This document shows, in pieces, positions 20,207 through 30,877 of a stretch of 64,000 nucleotides of DNA (positions within the stretch are counted from its first letter, which is position 1; every line of letters begins with the position of its first letter). Origin of the DNA: Apirhabdus apintestini (GTDB lineage Bacteria > Pseudomonadota > Gammaproteobacteria > Enterobacterales > Enterobacteriaceae); contig CP138906.1 in the NCBI GenBank assembly GCA_033977085.1, forward strand, positions 3,720,001 to 3,784,000, in the 5' to 3' direction. The notes below the pieces were generated by a model. It was not told where the DNA came from, did no database searches, and saw nothing but the letters and a program-made list of their open reading frames with translations. Both the position numbers and the translations under genes were made by a program.

Positions 20207-20776
20207 TCAGGGGAGTACTTTAGCGGATAGGATAACGATAGGCTTGCTGGGAACGTTCTGATACGGGCCGACATCGTGGGTCGCAACCTGAGAAATCTTA
20301 TCCGCCACATCCATTCCTTTAACTACTTTGCCGAAAACCGCATAACCGAAATCGCGCTGGCCGTGATCGAGGAACGCATTGTCCGCTACGTTAATGAAAA
20401 ACTGGCTGGTAGCGCTATCCTGCTCCGCCGTTCGCGCCATCGCGATCGTGCCGCGAATGTTACGCAGGCCATTATCGGCCTCATTTTTGATAGGCGGGTT
20501 AGGTTGTTTTTGCTGCATTTGAGCGTTAAAGCCGCCGCCCTGAATCATAAAACCTGGAATAACGCGATGGAAGGTTGTGTTGTTATAAAACCCGTTATTC
20601 ACATAATCGACAAAATTTTTCACCGAACCAGGCGCTTTCTGGCTCTCCAGTTCCAGCTCAATATTTCCCGCAGACGTAGTTAGCAAAACGTGTGGGTTCG
20701 CGTTTGCCGCCAGCGCGCCGGTAGAAAATAAAGAGAGGGTCAACATAGCGGTAGCGGCCAGAGTTGATTTCAGCAT
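20207..20776 (-). CDS. ppiA: PpiA, periplasmic cyclophilin-type peptidyl-prolyl isomerase
   Basis: Cyclophilin A of the periplasm. 189 residues: signal peptide 1-24 (LTLSLFSTGALAAN), then the cyclophilin domain with FHRVIPGFMIQGGGF (catalytic Arg), ADNGLRNIRGTIAMAR, SATSQFFINVADNAFLD and GYAVFGKVVKGMDVADKI. Practically the E. coli protein. Divergent from tsgA. Intact. Confidence 0.97.
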   Translation of the reverse strand: MLKSTLAATAMLTLSLFSTGALAANANPHVLLTTSAGNIELELESQKAPGSVKNFVDYVNNGFYNNTTFHRVIPGFMIQGGGFNAQMQQKQPNPPIKNEADNGLRNIRGTIAMARTAEQDSATSQFFINVADNAFLDHGQRDFGYAVFGKVVKGMDVADKISQVATHDVGPYQNVPSKPIVILSAKVLP

Positions 20777-21101
20777 GGACAGGCTTCCTTAACATGAACG
20801 AGCGAATCGATTGATTCTAAAGATAGCGATCGAAGCGCGCCAGACTTTTACCATTATTTACGCAAAGTTAAGCGAACCAATACTTCATTACCTCATTTCC
20901 ATAAGAACAATACGAGATATACCTCACGATACATCTCATCAGTTGCATTGTAAGGGCATTAAAACATTTAAACAGATCACTTTAATGTCTAAAATCAGCG
21001 CGCAGAATTCATGGTCTCAGCGTTTTAGAACGTTTCCACTCTATCTGGATGACGGAGCCTCGCGCTACCGCCCCTATATACGCGTCACAAACGGGATTTT
21101 T
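20777..21101 (+). promoter_or_regulatory. ppiA-tsgA divergent intergenic region
   Basis: The tsgA frame stays open through this stretch to 20811, but the upstream residues are not family-like. An AT-rich patch (about 20870-20930) probably holds the two promoters. No operator could be assigned with confidence. Confidence 0.4.
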
Positions 21102-22289
21102 ATGACCAACAACAACCGTATTAGGCTTACCTGGATCAGCTTCTTTTCGTACGGGTTAACCGGCGCGCTGGTGATTATCACCGGTATGGTAATGGGAAAT
21201 ATCGCAGAGGCCTTTGGGCTGCCGGTATCAAGCATGAGTAACACCTTTACTTTTCTAAACACCGGTATTCTCATTTCTATCTTTTTAAACGCATGGCTGA
21301 TGGAAATCGTGCCGTTAAGAACGCAGCTACGTTTCGGCTTTTTATTAATGCTACTCGCGCTGGTAGCGCTTATCTTTGGCCGTAACCTGGCGATTTTTTC
21401 CGCGGCAATGTTCATTTTGGGCGTGGTAAGCGGTATTACGATGTCTATTGGGACGTTTTTAATTACGCATCTTTATGAGGGGCGCCAGCGCGGACAGCGC
21501 CTGCTGTTTACCGATTCATTCTTTAGCATGGCCGGCATGGTCTTCCCGATAATCGCGGCTTATTTGCTGGCCAGACATATCGAATGGTACTGGGTCTATG
21601 TCTGCATCGGCCTGCTGTATGTGGCTATCTTCTTACTCACCTTCGGCTGCGAGTTTCCCGCACTGGGTCGGTGCACAGAGGGCGATGCACAGCCGATCGC
21701 CAAAGAAAAATGGGGGCCGGGCGTTCTGTTTCTTTCTATCGCCGCGCTCTGCTATATCCTGGGGCAACTGGGCTTTATCTCATGGGTGCCGGAGTACGCC
21801 AAAGGGCTGGGGATGGACTTACATGAAGCCGGTAGACTGGTGAGTAACTTCTGGATGTCATACATGATTGGCATGTGGGCCTTCAGCATAATCCTGCGCT
21901 TTTTCGATCTGCAGCGAATTCTTACCGTCCTCGCGGCTCTGGCAACGCTATTCATGTATTGCTTTATTATAGGCACCGCGCCGCATATGGCGTGGTATAT
22001 CCTTGCTCTGGGCTTTTTCTCCAGCGCTATCTATACCTCTATTATTACGCTCGGCTCACAGCAAACGCGTGTACCATCGCCAAAGCTGGTTAATTTTATA
22101 CTGACCTGCGGCACCGTCGGTACCATGCTGACATTTATCGTTACTGGCCCTATCGTCGCACACTACGGCCCGCATGCGGCGCTGCTAACGGCTAACGGGC
22201 TGTACGCCGTAGTCTTTATTATGTGTCTGCTTCTTGGCCTTGTTTCTCGCCATCGCGTTAACGCCGTGACGTCATCCGAGCCGCAGTAA
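21102..22289 (+). CDS. tsgA: TsgA, major facilitator family transporter
   Basis: 12-helix MFS protein of unknown substrate; the Salmonella gene was found through tellurite/selenite resistance. 395 residues from ATG 21102 (MTNNNRIRLTWISFFSYG), matching E. coli TsgA (393 aa). MFS features: LTGALVIITGMVMGNIAEAF, FILGVVSGITMSIGTFLITH, GRQRGQRLLFTDSFFSMAGM, QQTRVPSPKLVNFILTCG. Upstream of nirB as in E. coli. Intact. Confidence 0.95.
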   Translation: MTNNNRIRLTWISFFSYGLTGALVIITGMVMGNIAEAFGLPVSSMSNTFTFLNTGILISIFLNAWLMEIVPLRTQLRFGFLLMLLALVALIFGRNLAIFSAAMFILGVVSGITMSIGTFLITHLYEGRQRGQRLLFTDSFFSMAGMVFPIIAAYLLARHIEWYWVYVCIGLLYVAIFLLTFGCEFPALGRCTEGDAQPIAKEKWGPGVLFLSIAALCYILGQLGFISWVPEYAKGLGMDLHEAGRLVSNFWMSYMIGMWAFSIILRFFDLQRILTVLAALATLFMYCFIIGTAPHMAWYILALGFFSSAIYTSIITLGSQQTRVPSPKLVNFILTCGTVGTMLTFIVTGPIVAHYGPHAALLTANGLYAVVFIMCLLLGLVSRHRVNAVTSSEPQ

Positions 22290-22673
22290 AAATTCGCTCT
22301 GAGAGAAGACCGCGTGAATTTCCCTTTTCGGGGATACCCAAGTTCACACTAAGACCATTACCTGCCTTTGGCATTTACCTCCAAAGGCAGTAAATCAAAG
22401 CGAGAGCCGAGTGAAAACCGCGCCCGTAGAGCGAGTTCCCGTTAGCGATAACACCGCCTCGCTGGCCCACTGCGCAATCGAAACGCCCCTTTCCTTCATA
22501 ACTGCATTTACCAATTAACCGCCCATATAAATAAGCCAGCCTTATCGTAATACCCTGAGTTTCATTCATGGGGGCCCAATCCCGGGCAACCGCGTAATAA
22601 ATTCAAAATATTACCATAAGGTTAAAAATCAACCTTTTCCGTTGGTTACATAATGTCAGTGAAATCAAATGCA
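22290..22673. other. Intergenic region between tsgA and the nirB control sites
   Basis: Contains an inverted repeat CTGCCTTTGG / CCAAAGGCAG (about 22359-22387), a plausible tsgA terminator or remnant element end, but without a long T tract. A short minus-strand open frame (22375-22569) has no recognisable homology and is not called. Confidence 0.4.
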
Positions 22674-22689
22674 TACTCATTAGGGAGTA
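22674..22689 (+). promoter_or_regulatory. NarL/NarP site of the nirB promoter
   Basis: TACTCAT-TA-GGGAGTA is a 7-2-7 inverted heptamer pair fitting the NarL/NarP consensus. It lies 14 bases upstream of the FNR site, as in E. coli nirB where these regulators give nitrate/nitrite response. Confidence 0.85.
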
Positions 22690-22702
22690 TGTAAAGTCGT
22701 AT

Positions 22703-22716
22703 TTGATCTAAATCAA
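22703..22716 (+). promoter_or_regulatory. FNR site of the nirB promoter
   Basis: TTGATCTAAATCAA is a perfect TTGAT-N4-ATCAA FNR operator. The following leader (CTGAATCGTTAAGGTAGG) closely matches the E. coli nirB promoter. Expected to drive anaerobic induction. Confidence 0.92.
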
Positions 22717-22774
22717 TAATCACTAAGGCTGAATCGTTAAGGTAGGCAGTAATAAAAAAGAAATCGAGGCAAAA

Positions 22775-25317
22775 ATGAGCAAAATGAGACTCGCTATTAT
22801 CGGTAACGGCATGGTCGGCCATCGCTTTATCGAAGAGCTCCTTGATAAAGCCGAACCGGGGCAGTTTGAGATAACTGTCTTTTGCGAAGAACCTCGCGTA
22901 GCCTATGACCGCGTACACCTCTCCTCCTACTTCTCTCATCACACCGCTGAAGAATTAACGCTGGTTCGTGAAGGCTTTTACGCTAAACATGACGTACAGG
23001 TGCTGGTAGGTGAGCGGGCGATTACTATTAATCGCCAGGAAAAAGTCATTCATTCCAGCGCGGGGCGGACGGTCTTTTACGATAAGCTTATTATGGCGAC
23101 CGGCTCCTATCCCTGGATCCCGCCGATTAAAGGCTCGGATACTCAGGATTGCTTCGTTTACCGCACAATCGAAGATCTTAACGCCATCGAAGCCTGCGCC
23201 CGGCGCAGTAAGCGCGGCGCCGTTGTCGGCGGTGGCCTACTCGGCCTGGAAGCCGCAGGCGCCCTGAAGAATTTAGGCGTCGAAACTCATGTCATCGAAT
23301 TCGCACCAATGCTGATGGCCGAGCGGCTCGATCGCATGGGCGGCGAGCAGCTACGCAGCAAGATTGAGCGTATGGGCGTGAAAGTTCATACCAGTAAAAA
23401 CACGCAGGAAATCGTCCAGCAAGGCCGCGAGGCGCGGAAAACCATGCGCTTTGCCGATGGCAGCGAACTGGAAATCGATTTTATCGTTTTCTCCACCGGT
23501 ATTCGCCCACGCGATAAACTGGCGACGCAATGCGGCCTGGCCGTTGCTCAGCGCGGCGGTATTGTGATTAACGATAACTGCCAAACTTCCGATCCGGATA
23601 TTTACGCTATCGGTGAATGCGCAAGCTGGCATAACCGCATGTTCGGCCTGGTCGCACCGGGCTATAAAATGGCGCAGGTCACCGTTGATCACCTTCTTGG
23701 TAACAGCAATGCCTTTGAAGGCGCAGACCTGAGCGCCAAATTAAAACTGCTGGGCGTAGACGTTGGCGGTATTGGCGACGCGCACGGCCGCACGCCGGGC
23801 TGCCGCAGTTATATTTATCTGGATGAGAATAAAGAAGTTTATAAGCGTCTCATCGTCAGTGAAGACAATAAAACTCTGCTCGGCGCGGTATTAGTCGGCG
23901 ATACCAGCGACTATGGCAACCTGCTGCAGCTTATGCTCAACGCCATTGAGTTACCGGAAAACCCTGATTCGTTGATTCTGCCGTCTCATTCCGGCAGCGG
24001 TAAGCCCGCCATCGGCGTTGATAAACTGCCAGACAGCGCGCAAATTTGTTCCTGCTTTGACGTCTCTAAAGGCGATCTCATCGCAGCAATTAATAAAGGC
24101 TGCCACACCGTCGCGGCGCTAAAAGCAGAAACCAAAGCCGGCACCGGCTGCGGCGGCTGTATTCCACTGGTTACGCAGGTTCTGAATGCCGAACTGGCAA
24201 AACAGGGTATTGAAGTTAACCATAACCTGTGCGAACACTTCGCGTTCTCCCGCCAGGAGCTGTACCACCTGATCCGCGTTGAAGGCATTAAAACGTTCGA
24301 CGAACTGCTGACCAAATACGGTACCGGCTACGGCTGTGAAGTGTGTAAACCGACGGTAGGATCGCTACTGGCCTCCTGCTGGAACGAATACGTATTGTCG
24401 CCTCAAAACACGCCGTTACAGGACACCAACGATAACTTCCTTGCCAACCTACAAAAGGACGGTACTTATTCGGTTATCCCACGCTCCGCTGGCGGAGAAA
24501 TTACTCCGGAAGGGCTGATGGCGGTAGGGCGCGTTGCGCGGGAATTTAATCTGTACACCAAAATTACCGGCTCCCAGCGTATTGGCCTGTTCGGCGCCCA
24601 AAAGACGATCTGCCAGAAATCTGGCACCAGCTTATCGAGGCCGGCTTTGAAACCGGCCACGCCTATGCGAAGGCGCTTCGCATGGCGAAAACCTGCGTGG
24701 GCAGCACCTGGTGCCGCTATGGCGTTGGCGATAGCGTCGGCTTTGGCGTTGAACTGGAAAATCGCTACAAAGGCATCCGCACGCCGCATAAAATGAAATT
24801 TGGCGTCTCCGGCTGTACGCGCGAATGCGCCGAGGCTCAAAGTAAAGATGTCGGCATTATCGCAACGGAAAAAGGCTGGAATCTTTATGTATGCGGCAAC
24901 GGCGGTATGAAACCTCGCCACGCTGATTTACTGGCAGCCGACCTCGACAGTGAAACGCTGATCCACTACCTCGATCGTTTTATGATGTTTTACATCCGCA
25001 CTGCAGACAAACTCCAGCGCACGTCCGTTTGGCTGGAAAACCTGGAAGGCGGTATCGACTATCTCAGAAGCGTAGTCATCGACGATAAACTGGGGCTGGA
25101 TGCACATCTTGAAGCAGAAATGACGCGGCTGCGCGAAGCGTTCGCCTGTGAATGGACGGAAACGGTTAATAATCCACAGGCACAGCAGCGCTTTAAGCAC
25201 TTTATCAACAGCCCGCAGCGCGATCCGAACGTGCAGGTCGTGCCAGAACGTCAGCAGCACCGTCCCGCAACGCCGTATGAACGTATTCCCGTGACTCTCG
25301 TGGAGGATAACCTATGA
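22775..25317 (+). pseudogene. nirB: NirB, large subunit of NADH-dependent nitrite reductase; one-base deletion
   Basis: Cytoplasmic enzyme reducing nitrite to ammonium with NADH; FAD, Fe-S and siroheme cofactors. FAD motif IIGNGMVGHRFIEELL, NAD(P)H motif VVGGGLLGLEAAGALKN, BFD-like [2Fe-2S] Cys set (ICSCFDVSKGDL ... GTGCGGCIP), and siroheme/[4Fe-4S] ligands SGCTRECAEAQ with YVCGNGGMKPRHADLL. Frame is lost near 24604 (GAQ then KDDLPEIWHQL needs one G: CAAAAG-ACGAT) and resumes to 25317. Restored length about 847 aa, as in E. coli. If real, the loss would remove the siroheme half of the enzyme. Stop overlaps nirD start (ATGA). Confidence 0.95.
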
Positions 25318-25640
25318 GCCAGTGGACGACAGTCTGTCAGCTAAACGATATCTTACCTGCTACCGGCGTTTGCGCCCTGCTGGGCCAGCAGCAGGTTGCC
25401 ATCTTCCGCCCACGGGCAGACGAACAGGTGTTTGCTATCAGCAATATCGATCCCTTTTTCCAGGCGAGCGTGCTATCGCGCGGGCTTATCGCTGAACATG
25501 ATGGCGACCTTTGGGTCGCCAGCCCGTTGAAAAAGCAGCGTTTCCGCCTGCGAGACGGGGCATGTATGGAAGATGAAACCCAGGCCGTCGCACACTATGA
25601 AGCGCGCGTTGTTGAAGGCCAGGTACAAATAAAAGCCTGA
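25314..25640 (+). CDS. nirD: NirD, small subunit of NADH-dependent nitrite reductase
   Basis: 108-residue Rieske-like-fold subunit (without cluster ligands in enterobacteria) required for NirB activity. GVCALLGQQQVAIFRPRADE, FAISNIDPFFQASVLSRGL, DLWVASPLKKQRFRLRDG match E. coli NirD. Starts inside the nirB stop. Followed by a hairpin (AAGGCGCT 25647-25654 / AGCGCCTT 25675-25682), and not by nirC. Confidence 0.96.
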   Translation: MSQWTTVCQLNDILPATGVCALLGQQQVAIFRPRADEQVFAISNIDPFFQASVLSRGLIAEHDGDLWVASPLKKQRFRLRDGACMEDETQAVAHYEARVVEGQVQIKA

Positions 25641-26090
25641 TAGTCAAAGGCGCTCTGTTGAATTATAAAGACAAAGCGCCTTCGCACAGGCTTACGGCAA
25701 TCCCCCGTCATGCCTTAAGCCTGCATATTATTCATAAAGTAATGTCTTTAACCGCAACGAAGGCCCGGCTTTGGTAAAGCAGCGAGTATTTTCGGCACTA
25801 CCAATAATCCGAAAATCCGAACTACGACTGCCCGTTAACCCCATAAAAGGCCGCCATGGCCTGCGCGTCAGGGCTGCTATCCTGCGAAATACCATACGGC
25901 ACCGTTTACTCTCAGCCAGGCTCTCAACAGTTAATGTTCCTTTAGAATGAATAATCCCCACAGCGTTTACCGGGAAAAGGCCGCCGTATTCACGCTCTCA
26001 CCTTACTGCTATGCTACCCGGATAAAGAGCACCCCAATAATAGAGCGTTATCGTTACGCGCATCGCCAATAACCCAATGAGGTAAATACC
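25641..26090. other. nirD-cysG gap with no nirC
   Basis: In E. coli the nitrite channel gene nirC (about 0.8 kb) lies here. Only 450 bases remain and no reading resembles a formate/nitrite channel. There is an inverted repeat just after nirD. A minus-strand open frame (25728-25961, containing PFMGLTGSRSSDFRIIG) looks protein-like but is unrecognised; it may be the end of a decayed gene. Confidence 0.5.
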
Positions 26091-27464
26091 GTGGATCACC
26101 TGCCTATTTTTTGCCAGTTACGCGATCGCGCCTGCCTGCTGGTAGGCGGAGGAGACGTGGCGGAGCGTAAAGCGCGTCTACTGCTGGAGGCTGGCGCCCT
26201 GCTCACCGTCAATGCGCGGGAATTTGTACCGCAATTCCACGCCTGGGAAAAAGCCGGTAAATTACACCTGGTCCAGGGCGATTTTAATGAAGCGCTGCTG
26301 GAGCCGTGCTGGCTGGCCATTGCAGCCACGAATGACGATAGTGTCAATCAGCGCGTCAGCGCCGCTGCCGAAACCAGACGTATCTTTTGCAACCTAGTCG
26401 ATGCGCCTAAGCAGGCCAGTTTTATTATGCCTTCCATCATCGATCGCGCACCGCTCACTATCGCTATTTCATCCGGCGGCACCTCGCCCGTTCTGGCGCG
26501 CCTGTTGCGCGAAAGACTGGAGTCACTGCTGCCACTGCATTTGGGCAAAGTTGCTCACTATGCCGGCCAGTTACGTCAGCGCGTAAAACAGACTTTTGGC
26601 AGCATGGGCGAACGCCGCCGCTTCTGGGAAAAATTCTTCACCAATGACCGGCTGGCGCAGTCGCTGGCTAACCAGGACTCGCCGGCAGTCAGCGCGATTA
26701 CCGAAACGTTATTTAGCGAACCTCTTGAGCATCGCGGAGAAGTGGTTTTGGTTGGTGCTGGCCCGGGCGATGCCGGCTTGCTGACGCTTAAGGGGCTACA
26801 GCAAATTCAGCAGGCAGATATTGTGGTTTACGATCGGCTGGTTTCAGACGACATAATGAATCTTGTACGTCGGGATGCCGACCGTATTTTTGTAGGAAAG
26901 CGCGCTGGCTATCACTGCGTGCCTCAGGAAGAAATTAACCAAATATTGTTACGCGAAGCCCGGCACGGCAAGCGCGTAGTCCGTCTGAAAGGCGGCGACC
27001 CGTTTATTTTCGGGCGCGGAGGCGAAGAACTGGAAGTGTTATGCGAAGCCGGTATCCCGTTTTCCGTGGTCCCGGGTATCACCGCCGCTTCCGGGTGTTC
27101 CGCCTATGCCGGGATACCGCTCACGCACCGTGATTATGCACAAAGCGTACGCCTGATTACCGGCCACCTGAAAACCGGCCGTGAACTGGGCTGGGCCAGC
27201 ATGGCTGGCGAAAATCAGACGCTGGTATTTTATATGGGGCTAAATCAGGCGCCGGCTATCCAACAACACCTTACCAAGCACGGCGTGGCGGCGGATACAC
27301 CTGTCGCGCTGGTTGAGAATGGCACCGCGGTCACACAGCGCGTCGTTACCGGCACCCTGGCGCAGCTTGGGGTATTAGCGCAGCAGGTCGTTAGCCCCAG
27401 CCTGATAATCGTCGGCAGCGTAGTCGCACTGCGTGATAAATTAAACTGGTTTTCATCCCACTAA
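26091..27464 (+). CDS. cysG: CysG, siroheme synthase (methylase, dehydrogenase and ferrochelatase)
   Basis: Makes siroheme from uroporphyrinogen III for nitrite and sulfite reductases. 457 residues from a GTG start (26091, MDHLPIFCQLRDR as in E. coli). N-terminal half: NAD-dependent dehydrogenase/chelatase with VGGGDVAERKARLLLEAGA and SSGGTSPVLARLLRERLE. C-terminal half: SAM uroporphyrinogen methyltransferase with VLVGAGPGDAGLLTLKGLQQ, VRLKGGDPFIFGRGGEE, VPGITAASGCSAYAGIPLTH. Supplies the cofactor for NirB immediately upstream; its substrate comes from hemC/hemD at 46964-48647. Intact. Confidence 0.97.
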   Translation: MDHLPIFCQLRDRACLLVGGGDVAERKARLLLEAGALLTVNAREFVPQFHAWEKAGKLHLVQGDFNEALLEPCWLAIAATNDDSVNQRVSAAAETRRIFCNLVDAPKQASFIMPSIIDRAPLTIAISSGGTSPVLARLLRERLESLLPLHLGKVAHYAGQLRQRVKQTFGSMGERRRFWEKFFTNDRLAQSLANQDSPAVSAITETLFSEPLEHRGEVVLVGAGPGDAGLLTLKGLQQIQQADIVVYDRLVSDDIMNLVRRDADRIFVGKRAGYHCVPQEEINQILLREARHGKRVVRLKGGDPFIFGRGGEELEVLCEAGIPFSVVPGITAASGCSAYAGIPLTHRDYAQSVRLITGHLKTGRELGWASMAGENQTLVFYMGLNQAPAIQQHLTKHGVAADTPVALVENGTAVTQRVVTGTLAQLGVLAQQVVSPSLIIVGSVVALRDKLNWFSSH

Positions 27465-27468
27465 TATC

Positions 27469-28024
27469 AGTAAAAATCCGCCTTCTTAGAAGGCGGCTTT
27501 GATTACGCCCCAGAGCGGCGTTCTAAGTTCGGGCTCATAGAGCCCTCCCTTCACACTTCATGTAGCGATAGCTGTTTAACATCCACTTCATGCTTTTCCT
27601 GATACTTGACGTATTTACGGATCATTTCTGCATTCACACCTACGCTGTCTACGCAGTATCCCTTTGCCCGGAAGTTATTTCCCCATAGCTTATGCTTACG
27701 TAAGTAGGGAAACTTACTGAAGAGCCTTATTGCTGTCCTGCTCTTCAGATGGCCCATCACTTCTGATACTGACAGTCTCGGCGGTATTTTCATCAGAAGA
27801 TGCACATGCTCTAATTGGACATTTAATTCAATAATTTGGCTCTTCAACTGCTCACTGAGTATCCCTATCTGTCGGTACACTTCCTCTTCCCAACATTGCC
27901 TTTGAGTATTCCGAAACGGCACTCAGGCGCCCAGACTATATGATATTGACAATGCCACAGTAGGTGGGAAGCGCTTTGGAACCTGCTCCTGTTTAATTTC
28001 CCTACAAGTTGCACGGACAACAGA
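27469..28024 (-). mobile_element. IS200/IS605-family element remnant
   Basis: Contains a broken TnpA on the minus strand and, downstream of it, a hairpin-bearing end (AGTAAAAATCCGCC...GGCGGCTTTGAT). A diverged copy of this end occurs at 30159, beyond IS21 copy 2. The element abuts IS21 copy 2 and its far end is not seen. The hairpin CCGCCTTC-TTA-GAAGGCGG (27478-27496) also sits 14 bases after the cysG stop and may serve as its terminator. Confidence 0.7.
27551..28014 (-). pseudogene. tnpA: TnpA, IS200/IS605 Y1 HUH transposase; frameshifted
   Basis: Single-strand DNA transposase. HUH motif in LEHVHLLMKIPPRLSVSEVM, MGHLKSRTAIRLF, WGNNFRAKGYCVDSVGVN, and the catalytic Tyr in MIRKYVKYQEKH are all present. 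The front part (SASHLLWHCQYHIVWAPECR) is in another frame; the break lies about 27890-27910 (after the FRxLKGN region). The GTG at 28014 is a possible start. Probably inactive unless the break is a base-call error. Confidence 0.82.
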
Positions 28025-28092
28025 TGTCAACAACGGGTAAAAAGTGATCCACTTACCGTCACCACCAACGGTCTAATATTGATCCACCTTGC

Positions 28093-28875
28093 TTACTCAG
28101 GATTAGCTTCCGCTATAACCCCGGCCTTTCGTTTCTGCTTCAGTCGATAGCTCTCTCCTTTTATCTGGACTACGTGTGAGTGATGTAAGATCCGGTCCAG
28201 CATTGCCGATGTCAGGGCTGCATCACCCGCGAACGTCTGGTCCCACTGCCCGAACGGCAGGTTAGAGGTCAGGATCATCGCGCTCTTTTCGTAACGTTTG
28301 GCAATGACCTGGAAGAACAGCTTTGCCTCTTCCTGGCTGAACGGCAGATAGCCTATTTCGTCGATGATGAGCAGTTTGGGGGCCATGACACCGCGATTGA
28401 GTGTCGTTTTGTAACGCCCCTGACGCTGGGAAGTCGACAGCTGTAACAGCAGGTCCGCTGCTGTTGTGAAGCGAACCTTGATGCCCGCCCGTACTGCCTC
28501 GTAGCCCATGGCTATCGCCAGATGTGTTTTCCCCACGCCCGAGGGGCCCAGCAACACGATGTTTTCGTTACGTTCGATGAAGCTCAGGGAACGCAGCGAC
28601 TGGATTTGCTTCTGAGGTGCGCCGGTGGCGAAGGTGAAGTCGTATTCCTCGAACGTCTTCACCGCCGGGAAGGCTGCCATCCGCGTGTACATCGCCTGTT
28701 TACGCTGATGCCGGGCCAGTTTCTCCTCATGTAGCAGGTGCTCCAGGAAGTCCATATAGCTCCATTCCTGATCCACTGCCTGTTGCGACAGTGCCGGCGC
28801 CGCGCCGATAAGGCTGTCCAGCTGGAGCTGTTCAGCAAGCACCATCAGCCGTTGATGTTGTAGTTCGACCATCAT
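28093..28875 (-). CDS. istB: IstB, IS21-family transposition helper ATPase, copy 2 (intact)
   Basis: 260 residues from MMVELQHQRLMVLAEQLQL (ATG 28875, after GAGGAG). AAA+ ATPase with Walker A GPSGVGKTHLAIAMGYE, Walker B LLIIDEIGYLPFSQEE, sensor ILTSNLPFGQWDQTF. The only one of three istB copies without a frameshift. The frame is open upstream to 28965 because the conserved IstA C-terminus is in the same frame. Confidence 0.92.
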   Translation of the reverse strand: MMVELQHQRLMVLAEQLQLDSLIGAAPALSQQAVDQEWSYMDFLEHLLHEEKLARHQRKQAMYTRMAAFPAVKTFEEYDFTFATGAPQKQIQSLRSLSFIERNENIVLLGPSGVGKTHLAIAMGYEAVRAGIKVRFTTAADLLLQLSTSQRQGRYKTTLNRGVMAPKLLIIDEIGYLPFSQEEAKLFFQVIAKRYEKSAMILTSNLPFGQWDQTFAGDAALTSAMLDRILHHSHVVQIKGESYRLKQKRKAGVIAEANPE

Positions 28876-28940
28876 GCAGGCTCCTCTGCAGAACGTGTCA
28901 TAGATGGACAGCGGATGATGCAACGGCTGCCTGTCGAAGG

Positions 28941-29895
<955 letters not shown>

Positions 29896-29981
29896 AAGCT
29901 CCCCTGTATTCAGAGGAGCAGATTAACCCCTGGATCAGTTTTCAACCGCTGGGGTGGATCAGTTTTGCACCGTTGGTAACA

Positions 29982-30016
29982 CCCGCAACGATAACTCCAC
30001 CCAAAAGCTTGCGCAT
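29982..30016 (-). pseudogene. First 11 codons of a gene cut by IS21 copy 2, possibly pldA
   Basis: ATG at 30016 on the minus strand, after AGGAGAACATTATCA, reads MRKLLGGVIVA and then runs into the IS end. This looks like the start of a signal peptide. In E. coli the gene divergent from yigI is pldA (outer-membrane phospholipase A), which fits position, strand and a secreted product; the 11 residues are too few to prove it. Confidence 0.45.
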
Positions 30017-30158
30017 TGATAATGTTCTCCTGAACAAAAGCATAAAAGTGTGTAATTCAACCGGGAAGCATTCTAGCGGTTAAGTTTCTCCTAATTCAGG
30101 TCCTGATGTCTTAATAAATTGCAAGTTTACACTCGGCACATAAAATCAACTTATCAAA

Positions 30159-30345
30159 AGTAAAAATCCGCTTTCATAGAAGGCAGCATTGCTTTGATGC
30201 CCCAGTAGGGCATACCAAATTCCTTAAAAAGTCTCTGCCAGGTCTTGTGAGATTTAAATCCCAAAACAACAAGGCAGAGCCGAAACCCGTTGATGACCAC
30301 GTCCACAGGACGTGGTTTTCAGTTGGCAATAAAATATCCACCCCG
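30159..30345 (+). repeat. Solo IS200/IS605-like end upstream of yigI
   Basis: AGTAAAAATCCGCTTTCATA at 30159 resembles the element end at 27469; both continue to a CTTTGAT..GCCCCAG block. Further on is a perfect inverted repeat CCACGTCC-ACA-GGACGTGG followed by TTTT (about 30298-30320). Together these suggest relics of one or more IS200/IS605 ends. Confidence 0.55.
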
Positions 30346-30359
30346 GCCGGAGAAACGTC

Positions 30360-30830
30360 ATGTCAGACGGGCTATTGAGCAATGAGGACGTACTGCAACT
30401 GGTGGGCGATATTTTTGTGTACCAGATGCCATTCAACCGCCTGTTAGGGCTAGAACTGGAGCACTTTGATAACCACCTTGCCCAACTTAGCTTTCGTCAT
30501 CAGGAGACGTTAGTCGGTAACCACGCACAGCGTATTTTGCACGGCGGAGCTATCGCCGCTGCGCTGGACGTTACCGCCGGTTTAGTCTGCGTCGGCAGCG
30601 CGCTGACGCGCCATGAAACCATTGCCGAAGACGAGCTACGTCAGCGCCTGGCGCGGATGGGAACCATCGATTTGCGCGTTGACTACCTGCGCCCCGGGCG
30701 CGGCGAGCGATTTATCGTTACCGGAACGCTGCTGCGCGCGGGCAACAAAGTCGCCGTCGCCAGGGTGGAGTTACATAACGAAATGCGGCTGCATATCGCC
30801 AGCGCAATCGCCGCCTATATGGTAGGCTAA
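30360..30830 (+). CDS. yigI: YigI, PaaI-type thioesterase
   Basis: Hot-dog-fold acyl-CoA thioesterase of the PaaI/DUF4442 type; 156 residues, family-typical length. Motif LHGGAIAAALDVTAGLVCVG with the HGG turn, and IDLRVDYLRPGRGERFIVTG. E. coli YigI is active on medium- and long-chain acyl-CoAs. Followed by rarD on the same strand. Intact. Confidence 0.94.
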   Translation: MSDGLLSNEDVLQLVGDIFVYQMPFNRLLGLELEHFDNHLAQLSFRHQETLVGNHAQRILHGGAIAAALDVTAGLVCVGSALTRHETIAEDELRQRLARMGTIDLRVDYLRPGRGERFIVTGTLLRAGNKVAVARVELHNEMRLHIASAIAAYMVG

Positions 30831-30877
30831 GCGCCACATTTTAGCGGACAGGATTCGTCCACAACGGGTTATTCACT

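Noticed and set aside
20811..21101. 97-codon N-terminal extension of TsgA
   Set aside because: E. coli TsgA begins at MTN.NRI.LTWISF; the upstream residues are not family-like and lie in the ppiA-tsgA control region.
22375..22569. 64-codon minus frame upstream of nirB
   Set aside because: Overlaps an inverted repeat and has no recognisable family; likely chance.
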